Of a DNA stretch of 64,000 nucleotides, positions 29,847 through 38,506 are shown piece after piece (positions within the stretch are counted from its first letter, which is position 1; each line of letters opens with the position of its first letter). The DNA lies in the NCBI RefSeq assembly GCF_001632845.1, contig NZ_CP011994.1, forward strand, positions 744,001 through 808,000, given 5' to 3'. The translations under genes were made by a program, and so were the position numbers. This stretch comes from Ectothiorhodospira sp. BSL-9. GTDB taxonomy: Bacteria > Pseudomonadota > Gammaproteobacteria > Ectothiorhodospirales > Ectothiorhodospiraceae. The notes under the pieces were generated by a model, which saw only the letters and a list, made by a program, of their open reading frames with translations, searched no databases and was not told where the DNA came from.

Positions 29847-30000
29847 CGGCGAAGGGTAATGGAACCGGGTTTGAGTTGAAAGATAAAATTCCAAAGATAC
29901 AAGATATTGGCGGGGGCGGTCACGCGCGACAGCCGGCGGGTGCATCCGCTCACGGCAGGTCGTACACTGCGTGCCTGATCCACATTTGTGCGAAGCCTCC

Positions 30001-30897
30001 ATGCCTGCCCTGTTTGAAAGCCAAGTGTCGTCCCTGCCCCTGATCCACAAGGGCAAGGTGCGTGATATCTACGCTGTGGATGACCATCACATGCTCATCG
30101 TCACCACCGACCGCCTGTCGGCCTTCGACGTGATCCTGCCCACGCCCATCCCGGACAAGGGCCGCGTGCTCACACAGATCTCCGCATTCTGGTTTGACCG
30201 CCTCTCTCACGTGGTGCCCAACCAGCTCTGCGCGCTCACCCTGGCGGATGTGATCCCTGATGCCGCCGAGCGTGCGCCGCTACAAGGGCGCAGCGTGGTG
30301 GTGAAACGTCTCAAGGCCCTGCCTGTGGAGGCGGTGGTGCGCGGCTATCTTATCGGCTCGGGCTGGAAGAGCTACCAGGCCGACGGCACGGTGTGCGGCA
30401 TCACCCTGCCCCCCGGCCTGAAAATGGCCGACCGGCTGCCCGAGCCCATCTATACCCCCTCCACCAAGGCGGAGGTGGGCGCCCACGACGAGAACGTGGA
30501 CTATGCCCACACGGAACGCACCCTGGGCCCCGAGGTGGCGGCCCAGGTTCGGGACACGGCCCTGGCCCTCTATAAGGAGGCGGCGGCCCACGCCCTGGAG
30601 CGCGGCATCATCATTGCCGACACCAAGTTCGAGTTCGGCCTGGATGAACAGGGCGTACTGCATCTGATTGACGAGGCCCTCACGCCTGACTCCTCGCGTT
30701 TCTGGCCAGCGGACACCTATGCACCCGGGATGAGCCCGCCCTCCTTCGACAAGCAGTATCTGCGCGACTACCTGGAAACCCTGGACTGGGACAAGACCGA
30801 CCCGGGTCCAACGCTACCCGAGGAAGTGGTCTCTCAGGTGGCAGCTCGCTACCAGGAGGCCCTGGAGCGGCTGACGGGGCAGACACTGGCAGGCTGA
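30001..30897 (+). CDS. purC: Phosphoribosylaminoimidazole-succinocarboxamide synthase
   Basis: SAICAR synthase of purine biosynthesis. The 298-residue protein is the longer form and includes [55 protein letters not shown] and [19 protein letters not shown]. The ATG at 30001 is preferred over an upstream in-frame start at 29971. It is transcribed away from purEK, a sensible pairing of pathway genes. bioD follows after 42 bases. Confidence 0.96.
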   Translation: MPALFESQVSSLPLIHKGKVRDIYAVDDHHMLIVTTDRLSAFDVILPTPIPDKGRVLTQISAFWFDRLSHVVPNQLCALTLADVIPDAAERAPLQGRSVVVKRLKALPVEAVVRGYLIGSGWKSYQADGTVCGITLPPGLKMADRLPEPIYTPSTKAEVGAHDENVDYAHTERTLGPEVAAQVRDTALALYKEAAAHALERGIIIADTKFEFGLDEQGVLHLIDEALTPDSSRFWPADTYAPGMSPPSFDKQYLRDYLETLDWDKTDPGPTLPEEVVSQVAARYQEALERLTGQTLAG

Positions 30898-30939
30898 CGG
30901 CCAGACGTTCGGCTGAAAAGAACCAGGAGGCAGGAAACC

Positions 30940-31632
30940 ATGAGCAGTCTCATGTCCGGCACAGGGCTTTTCGTTACCGGCACCGATACCGGCGTGGGCA
31001 AGACGGTTGTGGGCTGCGCCCTCCTGCGGGCCTTGCGGGCCCGGGGTGTGAACGTCACCCCCCGCAAGCCCGTGGAATCGGGTTGCCGGGAAGAGCATGG
31101 GGGGCTGTGGCCGGAGGATGGAGCGCGACTCATGGAGGCCGCAGGAGGCGGCAGTCTGGAGCAAATCACGCCGTGGCGCTTTGCCCATGCCCTGGCACCG
31201 GACCGGGCCGCGCGCCTGGCACGCACCCGGATCATGCTGGATGCGCTGGAATCCGCCTGCCAGCCCACACCGGGAGAGGAAGGATTCCGACTGGTGGAAG
31301 GGGCTGGCGGCTTCCTGTCGCCTCTGGCGGAGGACGGCCTCAATGCCGACCTGGCCATGCGCCTGGGCCTGCCGGTGCTGCTGGTGGCCCCCGATCGGCT
31401 GGGGGTGCTCAATCACATCCTGCTGACCGCCGAGGCCATCAAGCGCCGTCAGCTGCACCTGGCCGGAGTCGTGCTCAATGACTGCGCCGGACCGGGTCCG
31501 GAGGGAATGGATAACCGGCAGGATCTGGCGCGCAGACTGCAGGTACCTACCTGGTCGTTTGCGGCGGTGGAGGACGGGGAACTGCCATCGGACCTGGATG
31601 GACTGGCCGACTGGGTGAGGGGCATTTTGTAA
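30940..31632 (+). CDS. bioD: Dethiobiotin synthase
   Basis: Closes the ureido ring of biotin from DAPA, CO2 and ATP. The 230-residue protein has the P-loop GLFVTGTDTGVGKTVVGCAL, the PRKPVESGC substrate loop, LVEGAGGFLSPLAEDG and GVVLNDC. A GGAGG lies upstream of the ATG. No other biotin gene is in the window. It faces the TorD-like gene with a 6-base gap and no clear terminator between them. Confidence 0.94.
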   Translation: MSSLMSGTGLFVTGTDTGVGKTVVGCALLRALRARGVNVTPRKPVESGCREEHGGLWPEDGARLMEAAGGGSLEQITPWRFAHALAPDRAARLARTRIMLDALESACQPTPGEEGFRLVEGAGGFLSPLAEDGLNADLAMRLGLPVLLVAPDRLGVLNHILLTAEAIKRRQLHLAGVVLNDCAGPGPEGMDNRQDLARRLQVPTWSFAAVEDGELPSDLDGLADWVRGIL

Positions 31633-31638
31633 GCTCCC

Positions 31639-32169
31639 TCAATGCCTGGTGTTTCGCTCGCTGAACAGCATCTCCAACCGCGCCCCCAGGGCGCGGTAGA
31701 GCTCCACCTCAGCCTGGGATTGCAGACACCGGGCGAAGGGAGGCACCCAGCCCGAGAGATGATGCCAGATCACCCGCCAGCCAGCCGGTGCATTGGATAG
31801 ATCCTGCTCCAGATACCAGGCCGCGTAGATGAGCTCCATGGCCAGGGAATCGGGCTCGCGCCCCTGCAGGGAGATCCCTGCCTGGCGATACAGGCGTTCC
31901 AGATTCGTCCCTCCGCCCGCCAGAACCTGTGAACTCCAGGCCGATTCCCGGGCAGGGCAGTCATCCGTCACCAACAGGCGATCGTACTCCCGGCGCAAGG
32001 CCGGGAGCCCCAGATGACGAATCTCCATGACCGCGGGTGACAGCCAGGACCAGCCCCTGGCCATTTCCTCCAGCGCATCAACGGTCTCCTGGGTGGGCGG
32101 CGAGAGCAATCCACTCAGTATGCAGAGCTCGTCCACATCCAGTTCATCACCGGGCAAGTCGTTTACCAT
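31639..32169 (-). CDS. TorD-family chaperone-like protein
   Basis: A 176-residue, all-helical-looking cytoplasmic protein. The C-terminal half contains EPDSLAMELIYAAWYLEQ, then HHLSGWVPPFARCLQSQAEV and ELYRALGARLEMLF. This spacing of H-x3-W-x2-F and a following YRALG is characteristic of TorD/DmsD/NarJ proteins that assist molybdoenzyme maturation. No molybdoenzyme gene is nearby, so any partner lies elsewhere. I chose ATG 32169; ATG 32214 is an alternative. Confidence in family is moderate. Confidence 0.6.
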   Translation of the reverse strand: MVNDLPGDELDVDELCILSGLLSPPTQETVDALEEMARGWSWLSPAVMEIRHLGLPALRREYDRLLVTDDCPARESAWSSQVLAGGGTNLERLYRQAGISLQGREPDSLAMELIYAAWYLEQDLSNAPAGWRVIWHHLSGWVPPFARCLQSQAEVELYRALGARLEMLFSERNTRH

Positions 32170-32340
32170 CAGTCGATTTCCATACGGCGGCCACTCACGG
32201 CCGTCAGGCATCAATCAACCTGCGGAACCATGAGCCGGGAGAGGTAGCCTCACCCCGAGCCCGATCCTGGCCGCAGGCCACGACTATGCGACCGGGGCTA
32301 ACGGGAGGAAAATCGAAAACGCTCCGGATGTTGAGCCGGG

Positions 32341-32378
32341 TCAAGAAAGAGGAACCGCCACGGCAAGGTTGCGGTTCC
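32341..32378 (-). terminator. Terminator of the coiled-coil gene
   Basis: An 8-bp stem GGAACCGC/GCGGTTCC with a 12-base loop, followed on the - strand by TCTTTCTT. It lies 22 bases beyond the stop codon of the coiled-coil gene at 32400. Confidence 0.65.
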
Positions 32379-32399
32379 AGAAGAGAGACGTATCGGGAA

Positions 32400-33140
32400 T
32401 CAGGAGGCCTTGGTGGCCTCAGCAGCCTGCTCGACGGCCTCCAGCACCTGCTCATCCATCTCGGGCAGTTCAGGCGCCTGTTCACCGCTGGCCTTCACCT
32501 GCTCAATCAGGGATTCAGACACCTTGCGCAACTCGCGATATTGTTCGGCCAGTTTTGCACTGCCTTCCAGGACTGCCTGTAGCTGCGTGAGTTTTTCGTC
32601 GGCCTCCCGCTTGTCCTTGCGCAAAGTGCTGAGCTGAGCCTCCACCTGCTTGCGGGCATCCGACTCTTCGTTCTTCTGCTTCTTGAGCTGCTTGAGCTTC
32701 TTGACCACGTTTTCGGGGGTATCGGCCAGCGACTTGTTGATCGCCTTGAGGGCCTTTTCCTTTTCCACCAGAGAAGCCTTGATGGCCTTCATTTCCTTGG
32801 TGTGGGCCACACGCTCTGCGGCCATGTCCTGTTCCCCGCTTTCCAGCTTGGCCTGGGCCTCGACGCGGGCGGCTTCCGCCTGCTTCTGGGCCTTTTCACT
32901 GGCCTTCACCTTCTTCTCCATGGCGTCGATGGCTTCCTTGGCCTGCTCATTGGTCTGCTTGATCTTGCGGTCTGCTTCGTTACCCTTCTGGATGGCAACA
33001 TCCAGGGCGACCTTGAGTTCGTCGGCACTGCAATCCGGGTCCAGACCCAGGGCGTCTGTTGCGCCCTTCATCAGTACTTGCTTGCTGACGGCAAGTTCTT
33101 TCCAGACTTTCAGCTGTAATTCTGATTCTGCTTGGTTCAC
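32400..33140 (-). CDS. Long coiled-coil protein of unknown function
   Basis: A 246-residue soluble protein, almost entirely heptad-like helix rich in Lys, Glu, Ala and Gln (for example EADRKIKQTNEQAKEAIDAM and KKLKQLKKQKNEESDARKQV), with an acidic tail ending EQAAEATKAS. The first 50 residues (QLKVWKELAVSKQVLMKGAT, LGLDPDCSADELKVALDVAI) may be a small folded head. GTG start at 33140 with AGGAG six bases upstream. It follows the coiled-coil/winged-helix gene on the same strand after 154 bases and ends at its own terminator. No known family was recognised. Confidence 0.75.
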   Translation of the reverse strand: MNQAESELQLKVWKELAVSKQVLMKGATDALGLDPDCSADELKVALDVAIQKGNEADRKIKQTNEQAKEAIDAMEKKVKASEKAQKQAEAARVEAQAKLESGEQDMAAERVAHTKEMKAIKASLVEKEKALKAINKSLADTPENVVKKLKQLKKQKNEESDARKQVEAQLSTLRKDKREADEKLTQLQAVLEGSAKLAEQYRELRKVSESLIEQVKASGEQAPELPEMDEQVLEAVEQAAEATKAS

Positions 33141-33294
33141 ATATCACTCCTGCTAACGCATATGCATGTCAATTGATGGGTGTCGCCATTCGTGGGCGCG
33201 CATTCTATCTCATCTGGAAAGCGAATGCTGCACCCGAAGTCAAGCACCGCGGACCGCCCCCTGGGCCGGCCCGGCGGCTTCACCCATCGGTCGT

Positions 33295-33729
33295 TCAGGC
33301 GGCCCGATAAACGCCGCGACGCGGTGAGTCCAGCTTGCCCTGGCGCTTCAGGTAGCCCAGGGTCTGGCTGATGTTCTTGACGTTCAGACCGGCCTGCTCC
33401 GCCTGAGCACGAATCTCACTGATGGTCATCTCGCCCTGATTGGATACGATCTGGCACAGCACCTGGCTGGGACCCGCTTCGGAAGCGGCGCGACCGGCAC
33501 CATTGCCACGACCGCTGACACGGCCACCCAGCTTTCTGATTTCCCGATCCAGCGCTGCCAGTTCCTTGCGATGCTGCTTCACCAATTCACGGCGTTTCTC
33601 ACGCAGGGCCTCACGCTCCTCACGACGGGCCTCTTCCTTCTCGGCGGCCTCCTGTTCTTCACGCTGACGCGCCAGCGCAAAGAGTTCTTCAGACGACATC
33701 TCGTGGGGGTTCTTCATCTGCTCGGTCAT
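33295..33729 (-). CDS. Coiled-coil protein with C-terminal winged-helix-like domain
   Basis: A 144-residue basic protein. Residues 12-70 form an Arg/Glu-rich coiled coil (EEREALREKRRELVKQHRKE). A short Gly/Arg linker (GGRVSGRGNGAGR) follows. The C-terminal 55 residues (ILCQIVSNQGEMTISEI-like helix, AEQAGLNVKNISQTLGYLKR, then SPRRGVYRAA) look like a winged helix. This architecture suggests an oligomerising DNA-binding, possibly nucleoid-associated, protein, reminiscent in layout of H-NS-type proteins but without their motif. A GGAGAG precedes the ATG. Function is inferred. Confidence 0.7.
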   Translation of the reverse strand: MTEQMKNPHEMSSEELFALARQREEQEAAEKEEARREEREALREKRRELVKQHRKELAALDREIRKLGGRVSGRGNGAGRAASEAGPSQVLCQIVSNQGEMTISEIRAQAEQAGLNVKNISQTLGYLKRQGKLDSPRRGVYRAA

Positions 33730-34111
33730 TCTTCTCTCCAGAATCTTATTGAATACATGTTCAACGCAAGCGCCCGGACCATCGGGCCCGGGCGCCTTTT
33801 CTTATCCTCGGTCATCCATGCCTGGCGCCTTGATCACTCCAGACACGATCCCGTGTGCCGGGCGGATTATGGCATAGAGTGAAAACACTTTCATATTTTT
33901 ATCATCCCCGAATTGCAAGGCTCTCGAGTCTTTCGAGTGCAACTTTCTAACGTTGCTCAATGGCGTTTACACATGCATGCACTGATCGCCACCATGCCCG
34001 GATTTGATATTTGCTTCCGCAAAGGCGCCCCACATCAGCGGGCGGCGTGTTGCATGAATATCAGCAAACGCTTATTTTGAAAGGCAGACACAAGATACCA
34101 AGGAGGCATCC
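33730..34111. other. Divergent intergenic region, AT-rich
   Basis: A 382-base gap between the winged-helix gene and the flavoprotein gene. It holds an 8-bp GC hairpin (GCGCCCGG at 33770 with CCGGGCGC at 33788, then TTTT), a 14-base palindrome TGAAAACACTTTCA at 33880-33893 that could be an operator, and a long lower-GC stretch. No tRNA or reading frame with coding character was seen. Confidence 0.5.
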
Positions 34112-35530
34112 ATGCCCCAGGATATTCAAACCGACGTCGCCATCATCGGCGCAGGCACCGCCGGCCTGTTCGCCATGAAGCAGGTTCGCATGGCCGGCAA
34201 GTCGGTGACGGTGATAGACCCGGGCCCACTGGGCACCACCTGCGCCCGGGTTGGCTGCATGCCCTCGAAGGTTGCCCTGCACGCCGCCCACCTATGGCAT
34301 CAGCGGCAGGAGATGGCCGAGTATGGCGCCCAGGGCATTGAGCAACTATCGCTGGACCGGGACGCGGCCTGGGCCCGGGTCAGCGCCATGCGCGACCGAT
34401 TCGCCGCGAAGACAGAGGAGAACGCTCGCAAGGCCATGGGCGAAAACCTGCTGGAGGGACCGGCCCGCTTCGTGGAACCCACCGTGCTTGAGGTGGAACT
34501 CCCGGGCGGCGATCGCCAGGTGGTGCGCGCCCAGGCCGTGGTCATTGCCAATGGCTCCCGCCCGGTGGTGCCCGAGTGGCTCGAACCCTTGGGTGACCGG
34601 GTAGTGACCACCGACACCCTGTTCGATGTCAAACACATCCCCGACTCGGTGGGCGTACTGGGCCTCGGTGCCATCGGCCTGGAAATGGGCCTGGCCCTGT
34701 CACGCCTTGGGGTGCGCGTCGTGGGCGCCGACATTGCCAGGCTGCCCGCAGGCATCAGCGACCCGGAACTGGGGCAGCGCGTGATCGAGCAATTCAGTGC
34801 GGAGTTCCCCCTGTGGCTGGGCGAGAGCGCCGAATTGAGCAAGGAAGCGGACGGGATCCTGATGAAGACATCCCAGGGACAGGAAAAGGTGGACATGATC
34901 CTGGCCTCCCTGGGGCGCCGCCCCAACACCGACACCCTCAACCTGGCCGAAGCAGGCTTCGAACTGGACGACAAGGGTCAACTGCGCTTCGATCCGGCCA
35001 CCCAGCAGGTTCAGGATTTTCCCGTATTTGTGGCAGGCGACGTGAACGGCCACCGCCCCCTGCAGCATGAAGCGGGAGACGAAGGCACCATCGCCGGCTT
35101 CAACGCAGCCCGGGGCATCACCCGCTTTCGCCGCCGTACACCCCTGAGCATTGCCTTCACTCATCCGGACATCGCCGTGATCGGTGAGCGCCAGGAGGAC
35201 ATGGACCCCAACGAGATCATTACCGGTTCAGCCGATGGCAGCGGCAATGGCCGCTCCGTCATCCTGGGCGCGCAGAGCAATCTGATTCGTCTTCATGCCG
35301 ATGCAAAGACCGGTCGCTTGCGAGGCGCATCGCTGATGGCCACACACGGCGAACACCTGGCTCATTTACTGGCCTGGGCCATCCAGCGTGGAGAAACGGC
35401 GCAGGGCCTTCTCGCGATGCCCTTTTATCATCCTGTGGTGGAAGAAATACTCCCCGATGCACTGCAGGAAATCGTCTCCAGGCTCCCGGAAACACATGAC
35501 CTGCCCAAAGGATTTCGCCGCGAGGAATGA
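34112..35530 (+). CDS. lpd: Dihydrolipoamide dehydrogenase-like flavoprotein
   Basis: A 472-residue member of the class I pyridine nucleotide-disulfide oxidoreductases. It has the FAD-binding VAIIGAGTAGLFAMKQVRMA, the redox disulfide in TTCARVGCMPSKVALHAAH, the NAD-binding VLGLGAIGLEMGLALSRLG and FVAGDVNGHRPLQHEAGDEG. The C-terminal FYHPVVEEILPDAL supplies the His-Glu catalytic pair. It most resembles the Lpd3 branch with ARVGCMPSK rather than the NVGCIPSK of the dehydrogenase complexes, so its electron acceptor is uncertain. A strong AAGGAGG precedes the ATG. No complex subunits are adjacent. Confidence 0.85.
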   Translation: MPQDIQTDVAIIGAGTAGLFAMKQVRMAGKSVTVIDPGPLGTTCARVGCMPSKVALHAAHLWHQRQEMAEYGAQGIEQLSLDRDAAWARVSAMRDRFAAKTEENARKAMGENLLEGPARFVEPTVLEVELPGGDRQVVRAQAVVIANGSRPVVPEWLEPLGDRVVTTDTLFDVKHIPDSVGVLGLGAIGLEMGLALSRLGVRVVGADIARLPAGISDPELGQRVIEQFSAEFPLWLGESAELSKEADGILMKTSQGQEKVDMILASLGRRPNTDTLNLAEAGFELDDKGQLRFDPATQQVQDFPVFVAGDVNGHRPLQHEAGDEGTIAGFNAARGITRFRRRTPLSIAFTHPDIAVIGERQEDMDPNEIITGSADGSGNGRSVILGAQSNLIRLHADAKTGRLRGASLMATHGEHLAHLLAWAIQRGETAQGLLAMPFYHPVVEEILPDALQEIVSRLPETHDLPKGFRREE

Positions 35531-35605
35531 ACAACGTTTTCACTGATTTGACGGGGTCTTTCCTGCCCGATGACCGTATTGTGATCGGGCGTGAAAACCC
35601 CCGGG

Positions 35606-35634
35606 TGTGATTTTTCCAGTGAATGCGCTATACT
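35606..35634 (+). promoter_or_regulatory. Putative ahcY promoter
   Basis: TATACT at 35629-35634 is a good -10; a weak -35 lies about 17 bases upstream. Transcription would begin near 35641, immediately before the riboswitch, which supports the call. Confidence 0.5.
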
Positions 35635-35644
35635 TTGCTGCTCT

Positions 35645-35710
35645 GTCTGAGGAGCGCTGCAACGGATCATCGAATCCGCCAGGCTCAGACACCTCCTAAA
35701 ACGGCGCTCG
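35645..35710 (+). promoter_or_regulatory. S-adenosylhomocysteine (SAH) riboswitch
   Basis: The conserved core GAGGAGCGCTGCAAC, GCCAGGCTC and AACGGCGCTC appear in order. Three pairings are visible: GTCTGAG (35645-35651) with CTCAGAC (35684-35690), CGGAT (35663) with ATCCG (35674), and GAGCGC (35652-35657) with GCGCTC (35704-35709). This matches the SAH riboswitch class, which raises expression of SAH-recycling genes when SAH accumulates. The 75 bases between it and the AAGGAG at 35785 form the expression platform. Confidence 0.93.
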
Positions 35711-35797
35711 CTGTACCCGCGAAAGTGGTCGGCGAGCTAAAAGTTTTGCTCCCTTCCGACCGCTTCGCACTCGCCCAAAGATTTAAGGAGTGTGTTC

Positions 35798-37213
35798 ATG
35801 AACGCAGTCGTTGATAGCCAGAACCACGATTACGCCGTAGCCGATATCAACCAGGCCGATTTCGGCCGTAAGGAAATCGCCATCGCCGAGACCGAAATGC
35901 CCGGTCTGATGGCCACCCGCGAAGAATACGCCAAGTCCCAGCCGCTGAAGGGCGCCCGCATCGCCGGCAGCCTGCACATGACCATTCAGACGGCCGTGCT
36001 GATCGAAACCCTGAAGGCCCTCGGCGCAGACGTGCGCTGGGCTTCCTGCAACATCTTCTCCACCCAGGACCACGCTGCTGCGGCCATCGCTGCCGGCGGC
36101 ACCCCCGTGTTCGCCTACAAGGGCGAAACCCTGGAAGAGTACTGGGACTACTGCCACAAGATCTTCGAATGGTCCGACGGCGGCACCCCCAACATGATCC
36201 TGGACGATGGCGGTGACGCCACCCTGCTGATCCACCTGGGCGCCCGCGCCGAGAAGGATCTGTCCCTGGTGGACAACCCCACCAACGACGAAGAGCGCGT
36301 GCTGTTCGCCCAGATCAAGGAACGCGTCAAGAGCCAGCCGGGCTGGTACTCCAAGGTCCTGAAGAACATCCAGGGCGTGACCGAAGAAACCACCACGGGC
36401 GTGCATCGCCTGTACCAGATGGCGAAGGAAGGCTCCCTGCCGTTCCCGGCCATCAACGTGAACGACTCGGTGACCAAGTCCAAGTTCGACAACCTGTATG
36501 GCTGCCGTGAGTCCACCGTGGACGCCATCAAGCGCGCCACCGACGTGATGATCGCCGGCAAGACCGCCGTGGTCTGCGGTTATGGTGACGTGGGCAAGGG
36601 CGCTGCCCAGTCCCTGCGTGCGCTGTCCGCCGAAGTGTGGATCACCGAAATCGACCCGATCTGCGCCCTGCAGGCAGCGATGGAAGGTTACCGCGTGGTC
36701 ACCATGGATGACGCCTGTGACAAGGCCGACATCTTCGTGACCGCCACCGGCAACAAGGACGTGATCACCGCCGATCACATGTCCCGCATGAGAGACCAGG
36801 CCATCGTCTGCAACATCGGTCACTTCGACTCCGAGATCGACGTGGCTGGCCTGCGCAAGTACGAGTGGGACAACATCAAGCCCCAGGTGGACCACATCAT
36901 CTTCCCGAAGGGCAACCGCATCATCCTGCTGGCTGAAGGCCGCCTGGTGAACCTGGGTTGCGGCACGGGCCACCCGAGCTTCGTGATGTCCAACTCCTTC
37001 ACCAACCAGACCCTGGCCCAGATCGAGCTGTGGGTGCATGGCGACAAGTACAAGAACGACGTGTACGTCCTGCCCAAGCACCTGGACGAGAAGGTGGCTT
37101 CCCTGCACCTGGGCAAGATCGGCGCCAAGCTGACCAAGCTGACGGACGACCAGGCTCAGTACCTGGGTCTGCCGATCGAAGGCCCGTACAAGCCGGAACA
37201 CTACCGGTACTGA
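35798..37213 (+). CDS. ahcY: Adenosylhomocysteinase
   Basis: NAD-dependent enzyme that hydrolyses S-adenosylhomocysteine to homocysteine and adenosine, sustaining SAM-dependent methylation. The 471-residue protein contains [37 protein letters not shown], the NAD-binding [14 protein letters not shown] and the C-terminal [20 protein letters not shown] ending HYRY. Length and the roughly 40-residue insertion are as in the bacterial long form. AAGGAG at 35785 serves the ATG at 35798. It sits directly behind a SAH riboswitch and 360 bases before metF. Confidence 0.97.
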   Translation: MNAVVDSQNHDYAVADINQADFGRKEIAIAETEMPGLMATREEYAKSQPLKGARIAGSLHMTIQTAVLIETLKALGADVRWASCNIFSTQDHAAAAIAAGGTPVFAYKGETLEEYWDYCHKIFEWSDGGTPNMILDDGGDATLLIHLGARAEKDLSLVDNPTNDEERVLFAQIKERVKSQPGWYSKVLKNIQGVTEETTTGVHRLYQMAKEGSLPFPAINVNDSVTKSKFDNLYGCRESTVDAIKRATDVMIAGKTAVVCGYGDVGKGAAQSLRALSAEVWITEIDPICALQAAMEGYRVVTMDDACDKADIFVTATGNKDVITADHMSRMRDQAIVCNIGHFDSEIDVAGLRKYEWDNIKPQVDHIIFPKGNRIILLAEGRLVNLGCGTGHPSFVMSNSFTNQTLAQIELWVHGDKYKNDVYVLPKHLDEKVASLHLGKIGAKLTKLTDDQAQYLGLPIEGPYKPEHYRY

Positions 37214-37575
37214 TTGCGGCGCCGTGGGCTTGGGGTGCCTTCGTGCCCCCTGGCACGGCACGCGAGCCAGGCAGCGCCCTCCGGGGCGCTGCCACTGGGT
37301 GGCCCCGGACTCCGGGGCCTTCCCGTGTCAGCGGCTTCCATAGCGTGTTCGCGCAGCCCTGCCCCGCCCTTTTGAATTTCCTTCCCTTGATCGTATTCAT
37401 CCGGCAAGACTCAAGCATCGACGCCGGCACTGGATGGCGAGAACCCGAACAGGTCGATAAAACCTCCTGAAAAGGCCCCAGCCCATCAGGCCACGAGGAA
37501 TCCTGCCCATCCATACCCACGTCACCCGTCTGCCAACGATCGAATGCCTTCCCGCACCACATGCGAGGACCTGAC
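37214..37575. other. ahcY-metF spacer with two GC-rich hairpins
   Basis: Two consecutive perfect hairpins lie after ahcY: a 10-bp stem GGCAGCGCCC/GGGCGCTGCC (37270-37293) and an 8-bp stem GGCCCCGG/CCGGGGCC (37301-37319). Neither is followed by a T run, so they may slow or partly terminate transcription. The remaining 250 bases show no gene and no second riboswitch. Confidence 0.6.
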
Positions 37576-38439
37576 ATGAAGACCCAGAAACAGCACGAAC
37601 GCACGTTCAGTTTCGAATTCTTCCCGCCCAAGAACGACGAGGGCGCGAAGAAACTAAAGGACACCTGGACCGAACTGGCCAAGCTGGAACCCCGATTCTT
37701 CTCGGTGACCTATGGCGCCGGCGGCTCCACCCAGGCCCGCACCCTGGAAACGGTGCTGGATATCCACAAGAACTCCGGCGTCGATGCCGCGCCTCATCTG
37801 TCCTGCATCGACTCCACTGCCGAGCAGATGCGCGGCATCCTGCAACTCTACAAGGACAACGGCCTGCGCCACATCGTGGCCCTGCGCGGCGACCTGCCCT
37901 CGGGCATGCGCGACCCGGGCGAGTTCCGCTACGCCAATGAGCTGGTGGAATTCATTCGCAAGGAGACAGGCGATCACTTCACCCTGGAAGTGGCGGCTTA
38001 TCCGGAGTTCCATCCCCAGGCACCCAATGCCCTGAAGGACCTGCAGAACTTCAAGCGCAAGGTGGATGCCGGCGCAGACTCGGCCATCACCCAGTATTTC
38101 TACACGGCTGAGGCGTATTTCCGTTTCGTGGAAGACTGCGAGAAGCTGGACATCAACATCCCCATCGTGCCGGGCATCATGCCCATCACCAACTACAAGC
38201 AGCTGGCCCGTTTCTCGGATGCCTGCGGCGCCGAGATTCCTCGCTGGATCCGCAAGCGCCTGGAAGCCTATGGCGAGGATACGGCGTCCATCAAGGCCTT
38301 CGGGGAAGAGGTGGTCACCGACATGTGTGCCCAGCTGCTGAAGGCTGGCGCACCGGGCCTGCACTTCTACACCATGAACCAGGCCGGCCCCATCCAGGCC
38401 ATCTGGAAGAACCTGGGGCTGAAGCCGGAACCGAAGTAA
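37576..38439 (+). CDS. metF: 5,10-methylenetetrahydrofolate reductase
   Basis: FAD enzyme producing 5-methyl-THF for methionine synthesis, so it works with AhcY in the activated-methyl cycle. The 287-residue protein includes FSFEFFPPKNDEGAKKL, FFSVTYGAGGSTQARTLE, HIVALRGDLPSG, DSAITQYFYTAEAYFRFVED and APGLHFYTMNQ. The ATG at 37576 has GAGGA six bases upstream. A perfect terminator follows the stop. Confidence 0.96.
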   Translation: MKTQKQHERTFSFEFFPPKNDEGAKKLKDTWTELAKLEPRFFSVTYGAGGSTQARTLETVLDIHKNSGVDAAPHLSCIDSTAEQMRGILQLYKDNGLRHIVALRGDLPSGMRDPGEFRYANELVEFIRKETGDHFTLEVAAYPEFHPQAPNALKDLQNFKRKVDAGADSAITQYFYTAEAYFRFVEDCEKLDINIPIVPGIMPITNYKQLARFSDACGAEIPRWIRKRLEAYGEDTASIKAFGEEVVTDMCAQLLKAGAPGLHFYTMNQAGPIQAIWKNLGLKPEPK

Positions 38440-38468
38440 GGTCCGAAGGCCCGCAGCCCTCACCCCAA

Positions 38469-38499
38469 CGCCTCTCCCGCAAGCGGGAGAGGCGTTTTT
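38469..38499 (+). terminator. Rho-independent terminator of metF
   Basis: A 12-bp perfect stem CGCCTCTCCCGC/GCGGGAGAGGCG with an AA loop, followed by five T. It lies between the convergent metF and typA stops and could also serve typA in part. Confidence 0.9.
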
Positions 38500-38506
38500 G
38501 CTTGTA

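Noticed and set aside
29847-30000. PurR operator between purE and purC
   Set aside because: No sequence close to the PurR consensus palindrome was found in the spacer.
37214-37575. A second SAH or SAM riboswitch before metF
   Set aside because: The core motifs present before ahcY are absent here; only simple hairpins are seen.
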